A stretch of DNA of 50,802 nt, from assembly GCF_003459245.1 (NCBI RefSeq), contig NZ_QRVG01000016.1, positions 1-50,802 on the forward strand. The letters are read 5' to 3'. The DNA is from Collinsella sp. AF23-2 (GTDB lineage: Bacteria; Actinomycetota; Coriobacteriia; Coriobacteriales; Coriobacteriaceae). Made by a program: the position numbers and the translations under genes. Under the pieces are notes generated by a model. It worked only from the letters and a program-made list of their open reading frames with translations. It did not search any database and was not told the origin of the DNA. Positions 43,676 through 50,802 of the stretch are shown here, piece after piece; position 1 is the stretch's first letter; every line of letters begins with the position of its first letter.

Positions 43676-44587
43676 ATGAACGCTTCATCGCTTTCCTTCC
43701 AAGACATCATCCTGCGCCTCCAGCAGTACTGGGGCGAGCAGGGCTGCGTCATTATGCAGCCCTATGACTCCGAGGTCGGTGCCGGTACCTTCCATACCGC
43801 GACCACGCTGCGCTCGCTCGGTCCCTCCGAGTGGCGCACCTGCTATGCGCAGCCTTGCCGCCGTCCCGCCGACGGCCGCTACGGCGAGAACCCCAACCGC
43901 ATGCAGCACTACTATCAGTTCCAGGTGCTCATTAAGCCCTCGCCGGTCAACGCCCAGGAGCTCTACCTGGGGTCTCTTGCCGCCATTGGCCTGGACCCCA
44001 ACGACCATGACGTCCGCTTTGTCGAGGACGACTGGGAGAGCCCGACGCTCGGCGCCTGGGGCCTTGGCTGGGAGGTCTGGCTCAACGGTATGGAGGTCAC
44101 GCAGTTTACGTACTTCCAGCAGGTGGGCGGCATCGAGGTCGACCCCGTGCCCGTCGAGATCACCTATGGTCTGGAGCGCATCGCCATGTACGCCCAGGGC
44201 GTCAACTCCGTTTATGACCTGGTGTGGAGCTATCTGCCCGATGGCACGCCCATGACCTATGGCGACGTGTTCCTGGAGAACGAGCGCGAGTTCAGTGCCT
44301 ACAACTTTGAGGTCGCCAACGTCGAGATGATGCGTCAGAAGTTTGACGACTACGAGGCCGAGTGCCACTCCTGCCTGGAGCGCAAGCTTCCGCTGCCGGC
44401 GTACGACTGCGTTATGAAGTGCAGCCATGCCTTCAACTTGCTCGACGCCCGTGGCGCCCTGTCCGCGGTCGAGCGTGCCAACTACATCCTGCGCGTCCGC
44501 GCCGTCGCCAAGGCGTGCTGCGAGGCCTATATGGCCGAGGTCGCCGGAGTCAACGAGAATGCCGACCAGGAAGGCGAGGTGGCGTAA
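43676..44587 (+). CDS. glyQ: Glycyl-tRNA synthetase alpha subunit
   Basis: This is the catalytic subunit of the bacterial tetrameric (alpha2 beta2) glycyl-tRNA synthetase, 303 residues. [59 protein letters not shown] and [15 protein letters not shown] are strongly family-typical. There is no T-box leader: the upstream gap is under 60 bases and lacks the expected motifs. glyS follows three bases after the stop. Confidence 0.98.
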   Translation: MNASSLSFQDIILRLQQYWGEQGCVIMQPYDSEVGAGTFHTATTLRSLGPSEWRTCYAQPCRRPADGRYGENPNRMQHYYQFQVLIKPSPVNAQELYLGSLAAIGLDPNDHDVRFVEDDWESPTLGAWGLGWEVWLNGMEVTQFTYFQQVGGIEVDPVPVEITYGLERIAMYAQGVNSVYDLVWSYLPDGTPMTYGDVFLENEREFSAYNFEVANVEMMRQKFDDYEAECHSCLERKLPLPAYDCVMKCSHAFNLLDARGALSAVERANYILRVRAVAKACCEAYMAEVAGVNENADQEGEVA

Positions 44588-44590
44588 GCC

Positions 44591-46687
44591 ATGGCAGACG
44601 CTAAGGATTTCCTGTTTGAGATTGGTACGGAGGAAATGCCCTCCGCACCGCTGAACAATGCCGTCAAGCAGCTTGGCACCATGATCGCCAAGGGTCTCGA
44701 CGAGGCCGGTCTGGCCCATGGCGAGGTCCGCGTGATCTCGAGCCCGCGTCGACTGGCTGCGCTCGTGGCCAACGTCGCCACTGCGACCGATGAGGTCCAT
44801 GAGGTCAAGCGCGGTCCCGCGGCCAACATCGCCTTCGATGCTGACGGTAACGCCACCAAGGCCGCCCAGGGCTTCGCCCGCAAGTGCGGCGTGGCTGCCG
44901 AGGGCCTGGTCCGTCGCGAGGATACGGACGGTCGCGAGTATGTCTTTGCCGAGAAGAACATTCCTTCCGCCCCGGCCACCCCGATCCTGACGGCCCTGTG
45001 CGAGAAGACTATCGCCGGCCTGCAGTGGCCCAACTACCGCTCCCAGCGCTGGGGCCACGAGCACGCGACGTTCGTGCGTCCGGTCCGTTGGATCTGCTGC
45101 CTTTTGGGTGAGGATGTTGTGCCCGTGTCGTTTGCCGACGTGACGAGTGGCAACACCACGCGTGGTCATCGCGTACTTGGCCCTGGTGACCATGTGGTTG
45201 CCAGCCCCGCCGCCTACGAGCAGGTGCTCGAGGACGCCGGCGTGCTTTCTGCCGAGCGTCGTCGCGAGGCCATCCTCGCCGGTATCGCTGAGGTCGAGGC
45301 TGCCCGTCCCGGCTGCCATGTCGATACGCCCAAGAAGGTCTTCGAGGAGGTTATCAACCTCTGCGAGTGGCCGACGGTGCTCGTCGGTACTTTCGATGAG
45401 GAGTTCCTCAAGGTCCCGCACGAGATTATCTGCGAGTCCATGCTCACCAACCAGCGCTACTTCCCGATCTATGACGGCGAGGGCAAGCTCACGCGTGAGT
45501 TCGTGGTCGTTTCCAACAGCAAGCCCGAGAATGCCGAGCGCGTGATCGACGGCAACGAGCGCGTCGTGCGCGCCCGTCTGGATGATGCCAAGTTCTTCTA
45601 CGAGGAGGACCTGAAGATCTCCCTCGACGAGTTCCGTGAGCGTCTGGCCAAGGTTGCCTTCCAGGAGAAGCTCGGTAGCGTGCTCGCCAAGTCCGAGCGC
45701 ATCGAGCAGCTCGCGCTCGCCATCGCCCGCGAGGCTCACCTGGGCGCCCATCTTGCCGCCGACGCTGCTCGCGCCGCACACCTGTGCAAGGCAGACCTGG
45801 TGTCCAACGCCGTCGTCGAGTTCACGAGCCAGCAGGGCGTGATGGGTGGTTACTACGCCTGCGCGATGGGGGAGAACGACGAGGTCGCTCATGCCATTCG
45901 CGATCACTATCGTCCCCGCTTTGCCGGCGACGAGCTGCCCGAGGGCACCGCTGGCTGCATCGTGGCCTGCGCCGACAAGCTCGATACCATCGCCGGTATC
46001 TTTGCCATCGGCGAGCCCCCGACCGGCTCCTCCGACCCCTACGCGCTGCGTCGTGCCGCTATCGGCATCATCAACATCCTGCGCGACCGTCTGCCGATCG
46101 ATCCCACGTCGCTCATCGACTTCGCCCTTGAGCTCTACAGTGAGCAGGGCATTGAGTTCGACGCCGCCGAGGTCGCCCAGCAGGTTCGCGACTTCTTCCA
46201 TGGCCGCCTGGTGAGCATGGCCCGCGACGAGAAGATCCCGGCCGATACCGTTGCCGCCGTCTCCGCGGTGCACATCATTGCTCCGTCCGTCTTCTTCGCC
46301 CGCTGCGCCGCCCTCGACGAGGCCCGCAAGAACGACGCTGAGACGTTCGATAACCTGGCGACCGCCTATGCCCGCGCCGCGCACATCTCCAAGCCCGAGC
46401 TGGGTGCGGAGTACGACCGCGCCCTGATGGGCGAGGTTGAGCTCGCGCTTGCCGACGCCTCCGAGGCCGCTCGGACCGCCGTCGATGCTGCTCTCGCTGT
46501 CGAGGATTACCCGGCCGCATTTGCTGCCCTCGCCGCCCTGCGTGCCCCCATCGACCGCTTCTTCGACGAGGTCATGGTCATGGACAAGGACGAGCAGCTT
46601 CGCGATAATCGCCTTAAGCTGCTCAACCGCTTCGAGGCCGTTTTCTCCGGCATCGCCAACATCGGTGAGCTTGCCCGCAAAAAGTAA
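44591..46687 (+). CDS. glyS: Glycyl-tRNA synthetase beta subunit
   Basis: This 698-residue subunit carries the tRNA-recognition regions of the alpha2 beta2 enzyme. It begins DFLFEIGTEEMPSAPL, has WGHEHATFVRPVRWICCLL, LTNQRYFPIYDGEGKL, ARLDDAKFFYEEDLK, FQEKLGSVLAKSERI and EPPTGSSDPYALRRAAIGIINIL, and ends with an HD-like and anticodon-binding C-terminal region. It is coupled to glyQ with a three-base gap. A very long antisense open frame covers most of both genes but is explained by codon bias. Confidence 0.98.
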   Translation: MADAKDFLFEIGTEEMPSAPLNNAVKQLGTMIAKGLDEAGLAHGEVRVISSPRRLAALVANVATATDEVHEVKRGPAANIAFDADGNATKAAQGFARKCGVAAEGLVRREDTDGREYVFAEKNIPSAPATPILTALCEKTIAGLQWPNYRSQRWGHEHATFVRPVRWICCLLGEDVVPVSFADVTSGNTTRGHRVLGPGDHVVASPAAYEQVLEDAGVLSAERRREAILAGIAEVEAARPGCHVDTPKKVFEEVINLCEWPTVLVGTFDEEFLKVPHEIICESMLTNQRYFPIYDGEGKLTREFVVVSNSKPENAERVIDGNERVVRARLDDAKFFYEEDLKISLDEFRERLAKVAFQEKLGSVLAKSERIEQLALAIAREAHLGAHLAADAARAAHLCKADLVSNAVVEFTSQQGVMGGYYACAMGENDEVAHAIRDHYRPRFAGDELPEGTAGCIVACADKLDTIAGIFAIGEPPTGSSDPYALRRAAIGIINILRDRLPIDPTSLIDFALELYSEQGIEFDAAEVAQQVRDFFHGRLVSMARDEKIPADTVAAVSAVHIIAPSVFFARCAALDEARKNDAETFDNLATAYARAAHISKPELGAEYDRALMGEVELALADASEAARTAVDAALAVEDYPAAFAALAALRAPIDRFFDEVMVMDKDEQLRDNRLKLLNRFEAVFSGIANIGELARKK

Positions 46688-46721
46688 GCTAGCCTGCGCG
46701 TAAGCGCAAAAGGAGCCCCGC

Positions 46722-47597
46722 ATGGATTGCCCGGTCACCGCTCGTCCCAACGTTATCGTTATCTCCGACTCGCTCGGCGATACCGCTTGTGAGGTGGTGC
46801 TTGCGGCGTCCGGGCAATTTGATGAAGGGGCTTTTCGTCTCTTGCGCCTGTCCAAGGTGACCTCGGTAGAGCAGGTCAAGTCGTTTGTGGGCCCGCGCGT
46901 CGATGCCGACCATCGCGATATTGCCGTGTTCCATACCATTGTCGATCCGACGCTTCGCGCCCGCGTGCTCGATTACCTGGGCATGCTGCATATTCGTTCA
47001 GTCGACCTGATCGGCCCGACGCTCGCCGTGCTGTCGTCGCTCATTGGCGTGCCGCCCAAGGGCGTTGCGGGCGTGATTCACAAGACCGATGACCGTTACT
47101 TCCATCGCATCGAGGCCATGGAGTATTTTGTTGAGCACGATGACGGGCGTGGTTGCGACGATCTGTCGAGTGCCGATATCGTGCTGCTGGGTGTGTCGCG
47201 TACATCCAAGACGCCGCTGTCGATGTATTTAGCCTATCAGGGTTACAAGGTTGCCAACGTCCCTCTGGCGCACGGCATGGAGCCGCCCAAGTCGATTTAC
47301 GAGGTCGACCCGATGCGCCTGTTCGGCCTGATTTCGACCGTCGATGTGATTTCCGAAATTCGCGATAGCCGCTTGGGCGATGACTACGCTCGTGCCGTTG
47401 CCGGCTCCTATGCCGAGCCCGAGAGCGTGCGCGGCGAGCTTGAGGAAGCTCGTGCCCTCATGAAGCGCTTAGGCTGCTTTGTTGTGCGTACCGACGGCAA
47501 AGCCATCGAGGAAAGCGCTGCCGAGATCATTGCTCACCTCGAAGAGATTCAAGAGGCAAGAGCCCGCCGTGCCGTCCGCCGCGCTCAACAAAAGTAG
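46722..47597 (+). CDS. Pyruvate, phosphate dikinase regulatory protein
   Basis: This 291-residue bifunctional regulator (DUF299/PDRP family) inactivates PPDK by ADP-dependent phosphorylation of an active-site threonine and reactivates it by Pi-dependent dephosphorylation. Motifs are VISDSLGDTACEVVLAA near the start, PKGVAGVIHKTDDRYFHRIEAMEYFVEHDDG, the P-loop-like GVSRTSKTPLSMYLAYQGYKVAN, and C-terminal Lys/Arg-rich residues. Its target gene ppdK lies downstream after a 326-base intergenic region. It is preceded by glyS with a 34-base gap and may be expressed with it. Confidence 0.95.
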   Translation: MDCPVTARPNVIVISDSLGDTACEVVLAASGQFDEGAFRLLRLSKVTSVEQVKSFVGPRVDADHRDIAVFHTIVDPTLRARVLDYLGMLHIRSVDLIGPTLAVLSSLIGVPPKGVAGVIHKTDDRYFHRIEAMEYFVEHDDGRGCDDLSSADIVLLGVSRTSKTPLSMYLAYQGYKVANVPLAHGMEPPKSIYEVDPMRLFGLISTVDVISEIRDSRLGDDYARAVAGSYAEPESVRGELEEARALMKRLGCFVVRTDGKAIEESAAEIIAHLEEIQEARARRAVRRAQQK

Positions 47598-47656
47598 CTC
47601 ACTTGGGACAAGGTTGTTTGGGTAGCTAATTTGGGACGGGGCTCTTTTAGCTAACC
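47594..47656 (+). repeat. Intergenic direct/inverted repeat element
   Basis: Two near-identical units, TAGCTCACTTGGGACAAGG (from 47594) and TAGCTAATTTGGGACGGGG (from 47622), lie 28 bases apart. The second is enclosed by an inverted repeat, GGTAGCTAA (47621-47629) against TTAGCTAACC (47647-47656), with a one-base bulge. A diverged copy occurs after rsfS at 39573-39604. Confidence 0.6.
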
Positions 47657-47923
47657 AAAGAGAATACTTGGAAATAATGCTGATAAATGGTAAAGCGATT
47701 TAGCAAAAACATCGCATCCGACCTGCACTTTCCTTGTAGTGGTATCTTCATAAGGTAGCCACCTTTACCTACCGTTTACCGCCGGTTTTAGCACGTTTAC
47801 CAAACCGCGCACCCTCTGCTCAAGCCTGTCCAAAACCCGCCGTATAGTTCCCTCACGGCCCGCATCCGGCGGGTCGATTCGTTACCACGGTCGTGCGCGT
47901 AAGCGCATGGAAGGGGAAGTATC
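47657..47923 (+). promoter_or_regulatory. ppdK upstream region with repeated TTTACC motifs
   Basis: This gene-free stretch precedes ppdK. It contains TTTACC at 47764-47769, GTTTACC at 47774-47780 and at 47795-47801, and the reverse complement GGTAAA near 47688-47693. A TATAGT (47843-47848) could be a -10. The start codon is preceded by GGAAGGGGAAG. The spacing suggests a regulator-binding array, but the factor is unknown. Confidence 0.4.
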
Positions 47924-50674
47924 GTGAGCGATTGCAAGAGGGTTTACCGTTTTGGAACCGACGCCCAGGGCACCTGTGTCACTGAGGGCGACAAATCCAT
48001 GAACTTCGTGCTTGGCGGCAAAGGCGCAAACCTTGCCGAGATGAGCCGCATCGGTCTGCCGGTTCCCGGTGGCTTTACCATTACCTGCCAGACCTGTGTC
48101 GAGTACTCCGGTGCCGGCAACGTCTGGCCCGAGGGCGCACTCGATGAGATCGTTGCCGCCGAGGCGGACCTCGAGGCCCGTTGCGGCAAGAAACTCGGCG
48201 ATGCCTCCGATCCGCTGCTCGTGTCGGTTCGCTCGGGCGCTCCGTTCTCCATGCCCGGCATGATGGACACGGTCCTCAACCTGGGCCTCAACGACGATTC
48301 CGTCCAGGGCCTTATCGCGCAGACGCAGAACCCGCGCTTTGCCTGGGACAGCTACCGTCGCTTTATCCAGATGTTCTCCAACGTCGTCATGGGCGTCGAC
48401 GCCGACCTATTCGAGAACGCTCTGACCCAGGCCCGCCTGGTCGCCGGCGTTCGTGTCGATTCCGAGCTTTCGGCCGAGGACCTGCAGGAGCTCGTCGAGA
48501 CCTTTAAGGGCATCTTCTCCGAGAACGTCGAGGCGACCCTGTATCCCGAGCTCGAGGTCGCCGACGGTAAGCCCGTTTTCCCGCACGATCCGGAGCTCCA
48601 GCTGCGCCTTGCCATCCAGGCTGTCTTTGGCAGCTGGATGAACGAGCGCGCCTGCATCTACCGCAAGCAGCACGGCATTTCCGACGAGCTCGGCACCGCC
48701 GTCAACGTCCAGGCCATGGCCTTTGGCAACAAGGGCGAGACCTCTGCGACCGGCGTCGCCTTTACGCGCAACCCGGCCGACGGCACCAAGGAGTTCTATG
48801 GCGACTTTTTGGTGAATGCCCAGGGCGAGGACGTCGTCGCCGGCATCCGAAACACCGAGCCCATCGCCGACCTCAAGACCACCCCGGGCCTCGAGTCCGC
48901 AGGCGAGGAGCTCGAGCGCGTGTTCCTGACGCTCGAGGATCATTACCGCGATATGTGCGATATCGAGTTTACCATCGAGCAGGGCAAGCTCTGGATGCTC
49001 CAGACCCGCGTGGGCAAGCGCACCGCCACTGCCGCCCTGCGCATTGCTATCGAAATGGTCGAGGAGGGCCTCATCACCCGCGAGGAGGCTGTGAGCCGCA
49101 TCGATCCCGCGCAGCTCGACCAGCTCCTGCACCCGCAGTTCGACGCTTCCAAGAAGTACGAGGCCCTGGCCAGCGGCCTTAACGCCAGCCCTGGTGCCGC
49201 CGTGGGCGAGGTCGTGTTCTCGAGTGATGACGCCGTCGCGCGCGCCAACGAGGGCCACAAGGTCATTCTGGTCCGCTGGGAGACCAACCCCGACGACCTG
49301 AAGGGCATGGTCGCCGCCGAGGGCATCCTGACCAGCCACGGTGGCAAGACGAGCCATGCCGCCGTTATCGCCCGCGGCATGGGTACGCCCTGCGTTTGCG
49401 GCGTTGAGCGCTTCCACATTGACGCGGCAGAGAAGGTCGTGCGCATCGAGGGCAGCGACCGCGTGCTGCGCGAGGGCGATGTCATCTCCATCGACGGCAC
49501 CCAGGGTATCGTCGTCGACGGCGCGGTCGACCTGGTCTCTGCAGAGCTCACCGGCGACCTGGACACCATCCTGTCCTGGGCCGATGAGATCCGTTTGGAC
49601 GAGACCTGCGGCCACGCCAACCACGTGCGCGTCAACGCCGACAACCCCGAGGATGCCGAGCTCGCGCTCGAGTTTGGCGCCGAGGCCATCGGTCTGTGCC
49701 GCACCGAGCACATGTTCCTGGGCGATCGCAAGAACATCATCCAGAGCTTTATCCTGTCTGACGATGAGGCCGTGAAGCAGCAGGCCCTGGCCGACTTGCT
49801 CAAGGTTCAGACCGAGGACTTCCTGGCGATGTTCAAGACCATGTCCGGTCGCGATGTGGTCGTCCGCCTGCTCGATCCGCCGCTTCATGAGTTCCTGGAT
49901 AATCCTCGCGAGCTCGAGGTCGCCATCACCAAGAAGGAGGCCGCCGGCGCTCCCGAGGAGGAGCTCACTGCCCTGCGCGCCCGCCTGCGTCGCATTGACG
50001 GCATGGTCGAGTCCAACCCCATGCTGGGCTTGCGCGGCGTGCGCCTGTCCGTCGTCTTTGGCGATCTGCCGCTCATGCAGGTTCGCGCCGTCGCCACGGC
50101 CGCTGCCCGCCTTATCAAGGAGGGTATCGACCCGCGCCCCGAGATCATGGTTCCGCTCGTTTCCATCACGGCCGAGCATGTCCAGACCCGCGAGGTTATC
50201 GAGTGCGTGATCGCCGAGGTTTCCGCCGAGGAAGGCGTCGAGCTCAATATTCCCGTGGGCACGATGCTCGAGCTGCCGCGTGCCTGCATGGTCGCTGACG
50301 AGATCGCCCATCATGCCGACTTCTTCTGCTTTGGCACCAACGACCTCACCCAGACGACCTTTGGCTTCTCGCGCGATGACGCCGAGGCCAAGTTCATCCC
50401 GCTGTACATGCATAAAAAGATCCTGAAAGACAACCCCTTCGAGACCATCGACGCGGCGGTGCTGGAGCTCGTGCGCTTGGCCGTCGAGAAGGGCCGCGCC
50501 ACCAATCCCGACATGCACTTTGGCGTGTGCGGCGAGCACGGCGGCGACCCCAAGTCCATCAAGGGCCTGTTTAACGTGGCCGACGTGGACTACGTGTCCT
50601 GCTCGCCCTATCGCGTGCCCCTCGCGCGCCTGGCTGCCGCTCAGGCCAAGCTCGAGGCCAAGCGTTCCGCCTAA
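47924..50674 (+). CDS. ppdK: Pyruvate, phosphate dikinase
   Basis: This enzyme interconverts PEP, AMP and PPi with pyruvate, ATP and Pi; in anaerobes it often runs in the glycolytic or gluconeogenic direction. The 916-residue protein has an N-terminal ATP-grasp nucleotide-binding domain (LGGKGANLAEMSRIGLPVPGG, SVRSGAPFSMPGMMDTV). The swivelling phosphohistidine domain carries LTSHGGKTSHAAVIARG, with the phosphorylated His478 and the regulatory Thr476. The C-terminal PEP barrel has LCRTEHMFL, FGTNDLTQTT and FGVCGEHGGDP, with the catalytic Cys869. The GTG start has a strong purine-rich ribosome-binding site. The regulatory protein gene lies directly upstream, matching the conserved Thr-Ser-His target. 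Confidence 0.98.
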   Translation: MSDCKRVYRFGTDAQGTCVTEGDKSMNFVLGGKGANLAEMSRIGLPVPGGFTITCQTCVEYSGAGNVWPEGALDEIVAAEADLEARCGKKLGDASDPLLVSVRSGAPFSMPGMMDTVLNLGLNDDSVQGLIAQTQNPRFAWDSYRRFIQMFSNVVMGVDADLFENALTQARLVAGVRVDSELSAEDLQELVETFKGIFSENVEATLYPELEVADGKPVFPHDPELQLRLAIQAVFGSWMNERACIYRKQHGISDELGTAVNVQAMAFGNKGETSATGVAFTRNPADGTKEFYGDFLVNAQGEDVVAGIRNTEPIADLKTTPGLESAGEELERVFLTLEDHYRDMCDIEFTIEQGKLWMLQTRVGKRTATAALRIAIEMVEEGLITREEAVSRIDPAQLDQLLHPQFDASKKYEALASGLNASPGAAVGEVVFSSDDAVARANEGHKVILVRWETNPDDLKGMVAAEGILTSHGGKTSHAAVIARGMGTPCVCGVERFHIDAAEKVVRIEGSDRVLREGDVISIDGTQGIVVDGAVDLVSAELTGDLDTILSWADEIRLDETCGHANHVRVNADNPEDAELALEFGAEAIGLCRTEHMFLGDRKNIIQSFILSDDEAVKQQALADLLKVQTEDFLAMFKTMSGRDVVVRLLDPPLHEFLDNPRELEVAITKKEAAGAPEEELTALRARLRRIDGMVESNPMLGLRGVRLSVVFGDLPLMQVRAVATAAARLIKEGIDPRPEIMVPLVSITAEHVQTREVIECVIAEVSAEEGVELNIPVGTMLELPRACMVADEIAHHADFFCFGTNDLTQTTFGFSRDDAEAKFIPLYMHKKILKDNPFETIDAAVLELVRLAVEKGRATNPDMHFGVCGEHGGDPKSIKGLFNVADVDYVSCSPYRVPLARLAAAQAKLEAKRSA

Positions 50675-50712
50675 CGTTTTGGGTTTAGACGCCTAGCGTA
50701 GCCCCCTTCATG

Positions 50713-50745
50713 CCGCCCGTCTCATTCGTGAGACGGGCGGTTATC
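50713..50745 (+). terminator. Terminator after ppdK
   Basis: A 12-bp perfect stem, CCGCCCGTCTCA / TGAGACGGGCGG, closes a UUCG tetraloop and is followed by a short TTAT. It lies about 40 bases beyond the ppdK stop. Nothing else is recognised up to the window end. Confidence 0.8.
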
Positions 50746-50802
50746 ATGTGCGGGTTTTGTCGGTTGATTTTCAATCTCAGCGCAACAGCCTGAACGGGCC
50801 CC

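Noticed and set aside
43685..46939. Very long minus-strand open frame (over 1000 codons) opposite glyQ-glyS
   Set aside because: Both plus-strand genes are unmistakable. In GC-rich genes with strong codon bias, stop codons are rare on the opposite strand, and the translated product has no recognisable family or ribosome-binding site.
48407..50539. Minus-strand open frame of about 700 codons opposite ppdK
   Set aside because: It mirrors the conserved PPDK coding sequence, is low in complexity and has no supporting motifs or signals. It is a codon-bias artefact.

Overview
The window is a contiguous, gene-dense, mostly high-GC chromosomal segment with no phage genes, transposases or CRISPR arrays. 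Gene content and order suggest a Gram-positive actinobacterium of the class Coriobacteriia, most like a gut Collinsella. The signs are L27 starting directly at MAHKKG with no prp gene between rplU and rpmA, a PPDK/PDRP pair, an mreBCD-mrdA-rodA elongasome operon, an RmlC-RmlD fusion, an AroE-AroK fusion and frequent TTG starts. The genus is inferred from these features; no 16S gene is present.

Region 1 (1-10.8 kb) is a surface-polysaccharide locus. It holds a two-domain family-2 glycosyltransferase (minus strand), the dTDP-L-rhamnose genes rfbA, rfbB and a fused rfbC-rfbD, a membrane-anchored dolichol-phosphate-mannose-synthase-like glycosyltransferase (minus strand), and a Wzm/Wzt-type ABC exporter. 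A compositionally distinct two-gene unit, a DUF4869-like protein plus a P-loop ATPase, sits between rfbA and rfbB. The locus is a mosaic: the rfb genes are very GC-rich, while the first glycosyltransferase and the DUF4869/ATPase pair are AT-richer.

Region 2 (10.8-19.8 kb) is bounded by tRNA-Arg(TCT) and tRNA-Arg(CCG). Between them, on the minus strand, is a nearly uninterrupted aromatic amino-acid operon in the order aroF, tyrA, aroB, aroA, aroC, pheA, aroE-aroK fusion, then a terminator hairpin, then aroQ. All seven shikimate-pathway steps plus both prephenate branches are encoded. The aroF leader contains a well-formed intrinsic-terminator hairpin, which suggests attenuation.

Region 3 (19.8-25.8 kb) holds a CtpE-like P-type ATPase, a double zinc-ribbon membrane protein, a cyclophilin and a TPR membrane protein. 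Region 4 (25.9-35.5 kb) is mreB-mreC-mreD-mrdA-rodA, the cell-elongation machinery. It runs on without a visible terminator into a DUF697-like protein, a TIGR03960-type radical SAM protein and its TIGR03936/DUF2344 partner.

Region 5 (35.5-43.6 kb) is translation and ribosome biogenesis: rplU-rpmA, obgE-nadD-yqeK-rsfS, dinB on the opposite strand, and rpsP-khpA-rimM-trmD-lepB. The rplS gene that usually follows trmD is absent here. Region 6 (43.6-50.8 kb) is glyQ-glyS, the PPDK regulatory protein and ppdK, ending in a strong hairpin. The only gene-free stretch above 300 bases is 47598-47923. It carries a repeat element also seen in diverged form near 39.6 kb and several TTTACC motifs ahead of ppdK.
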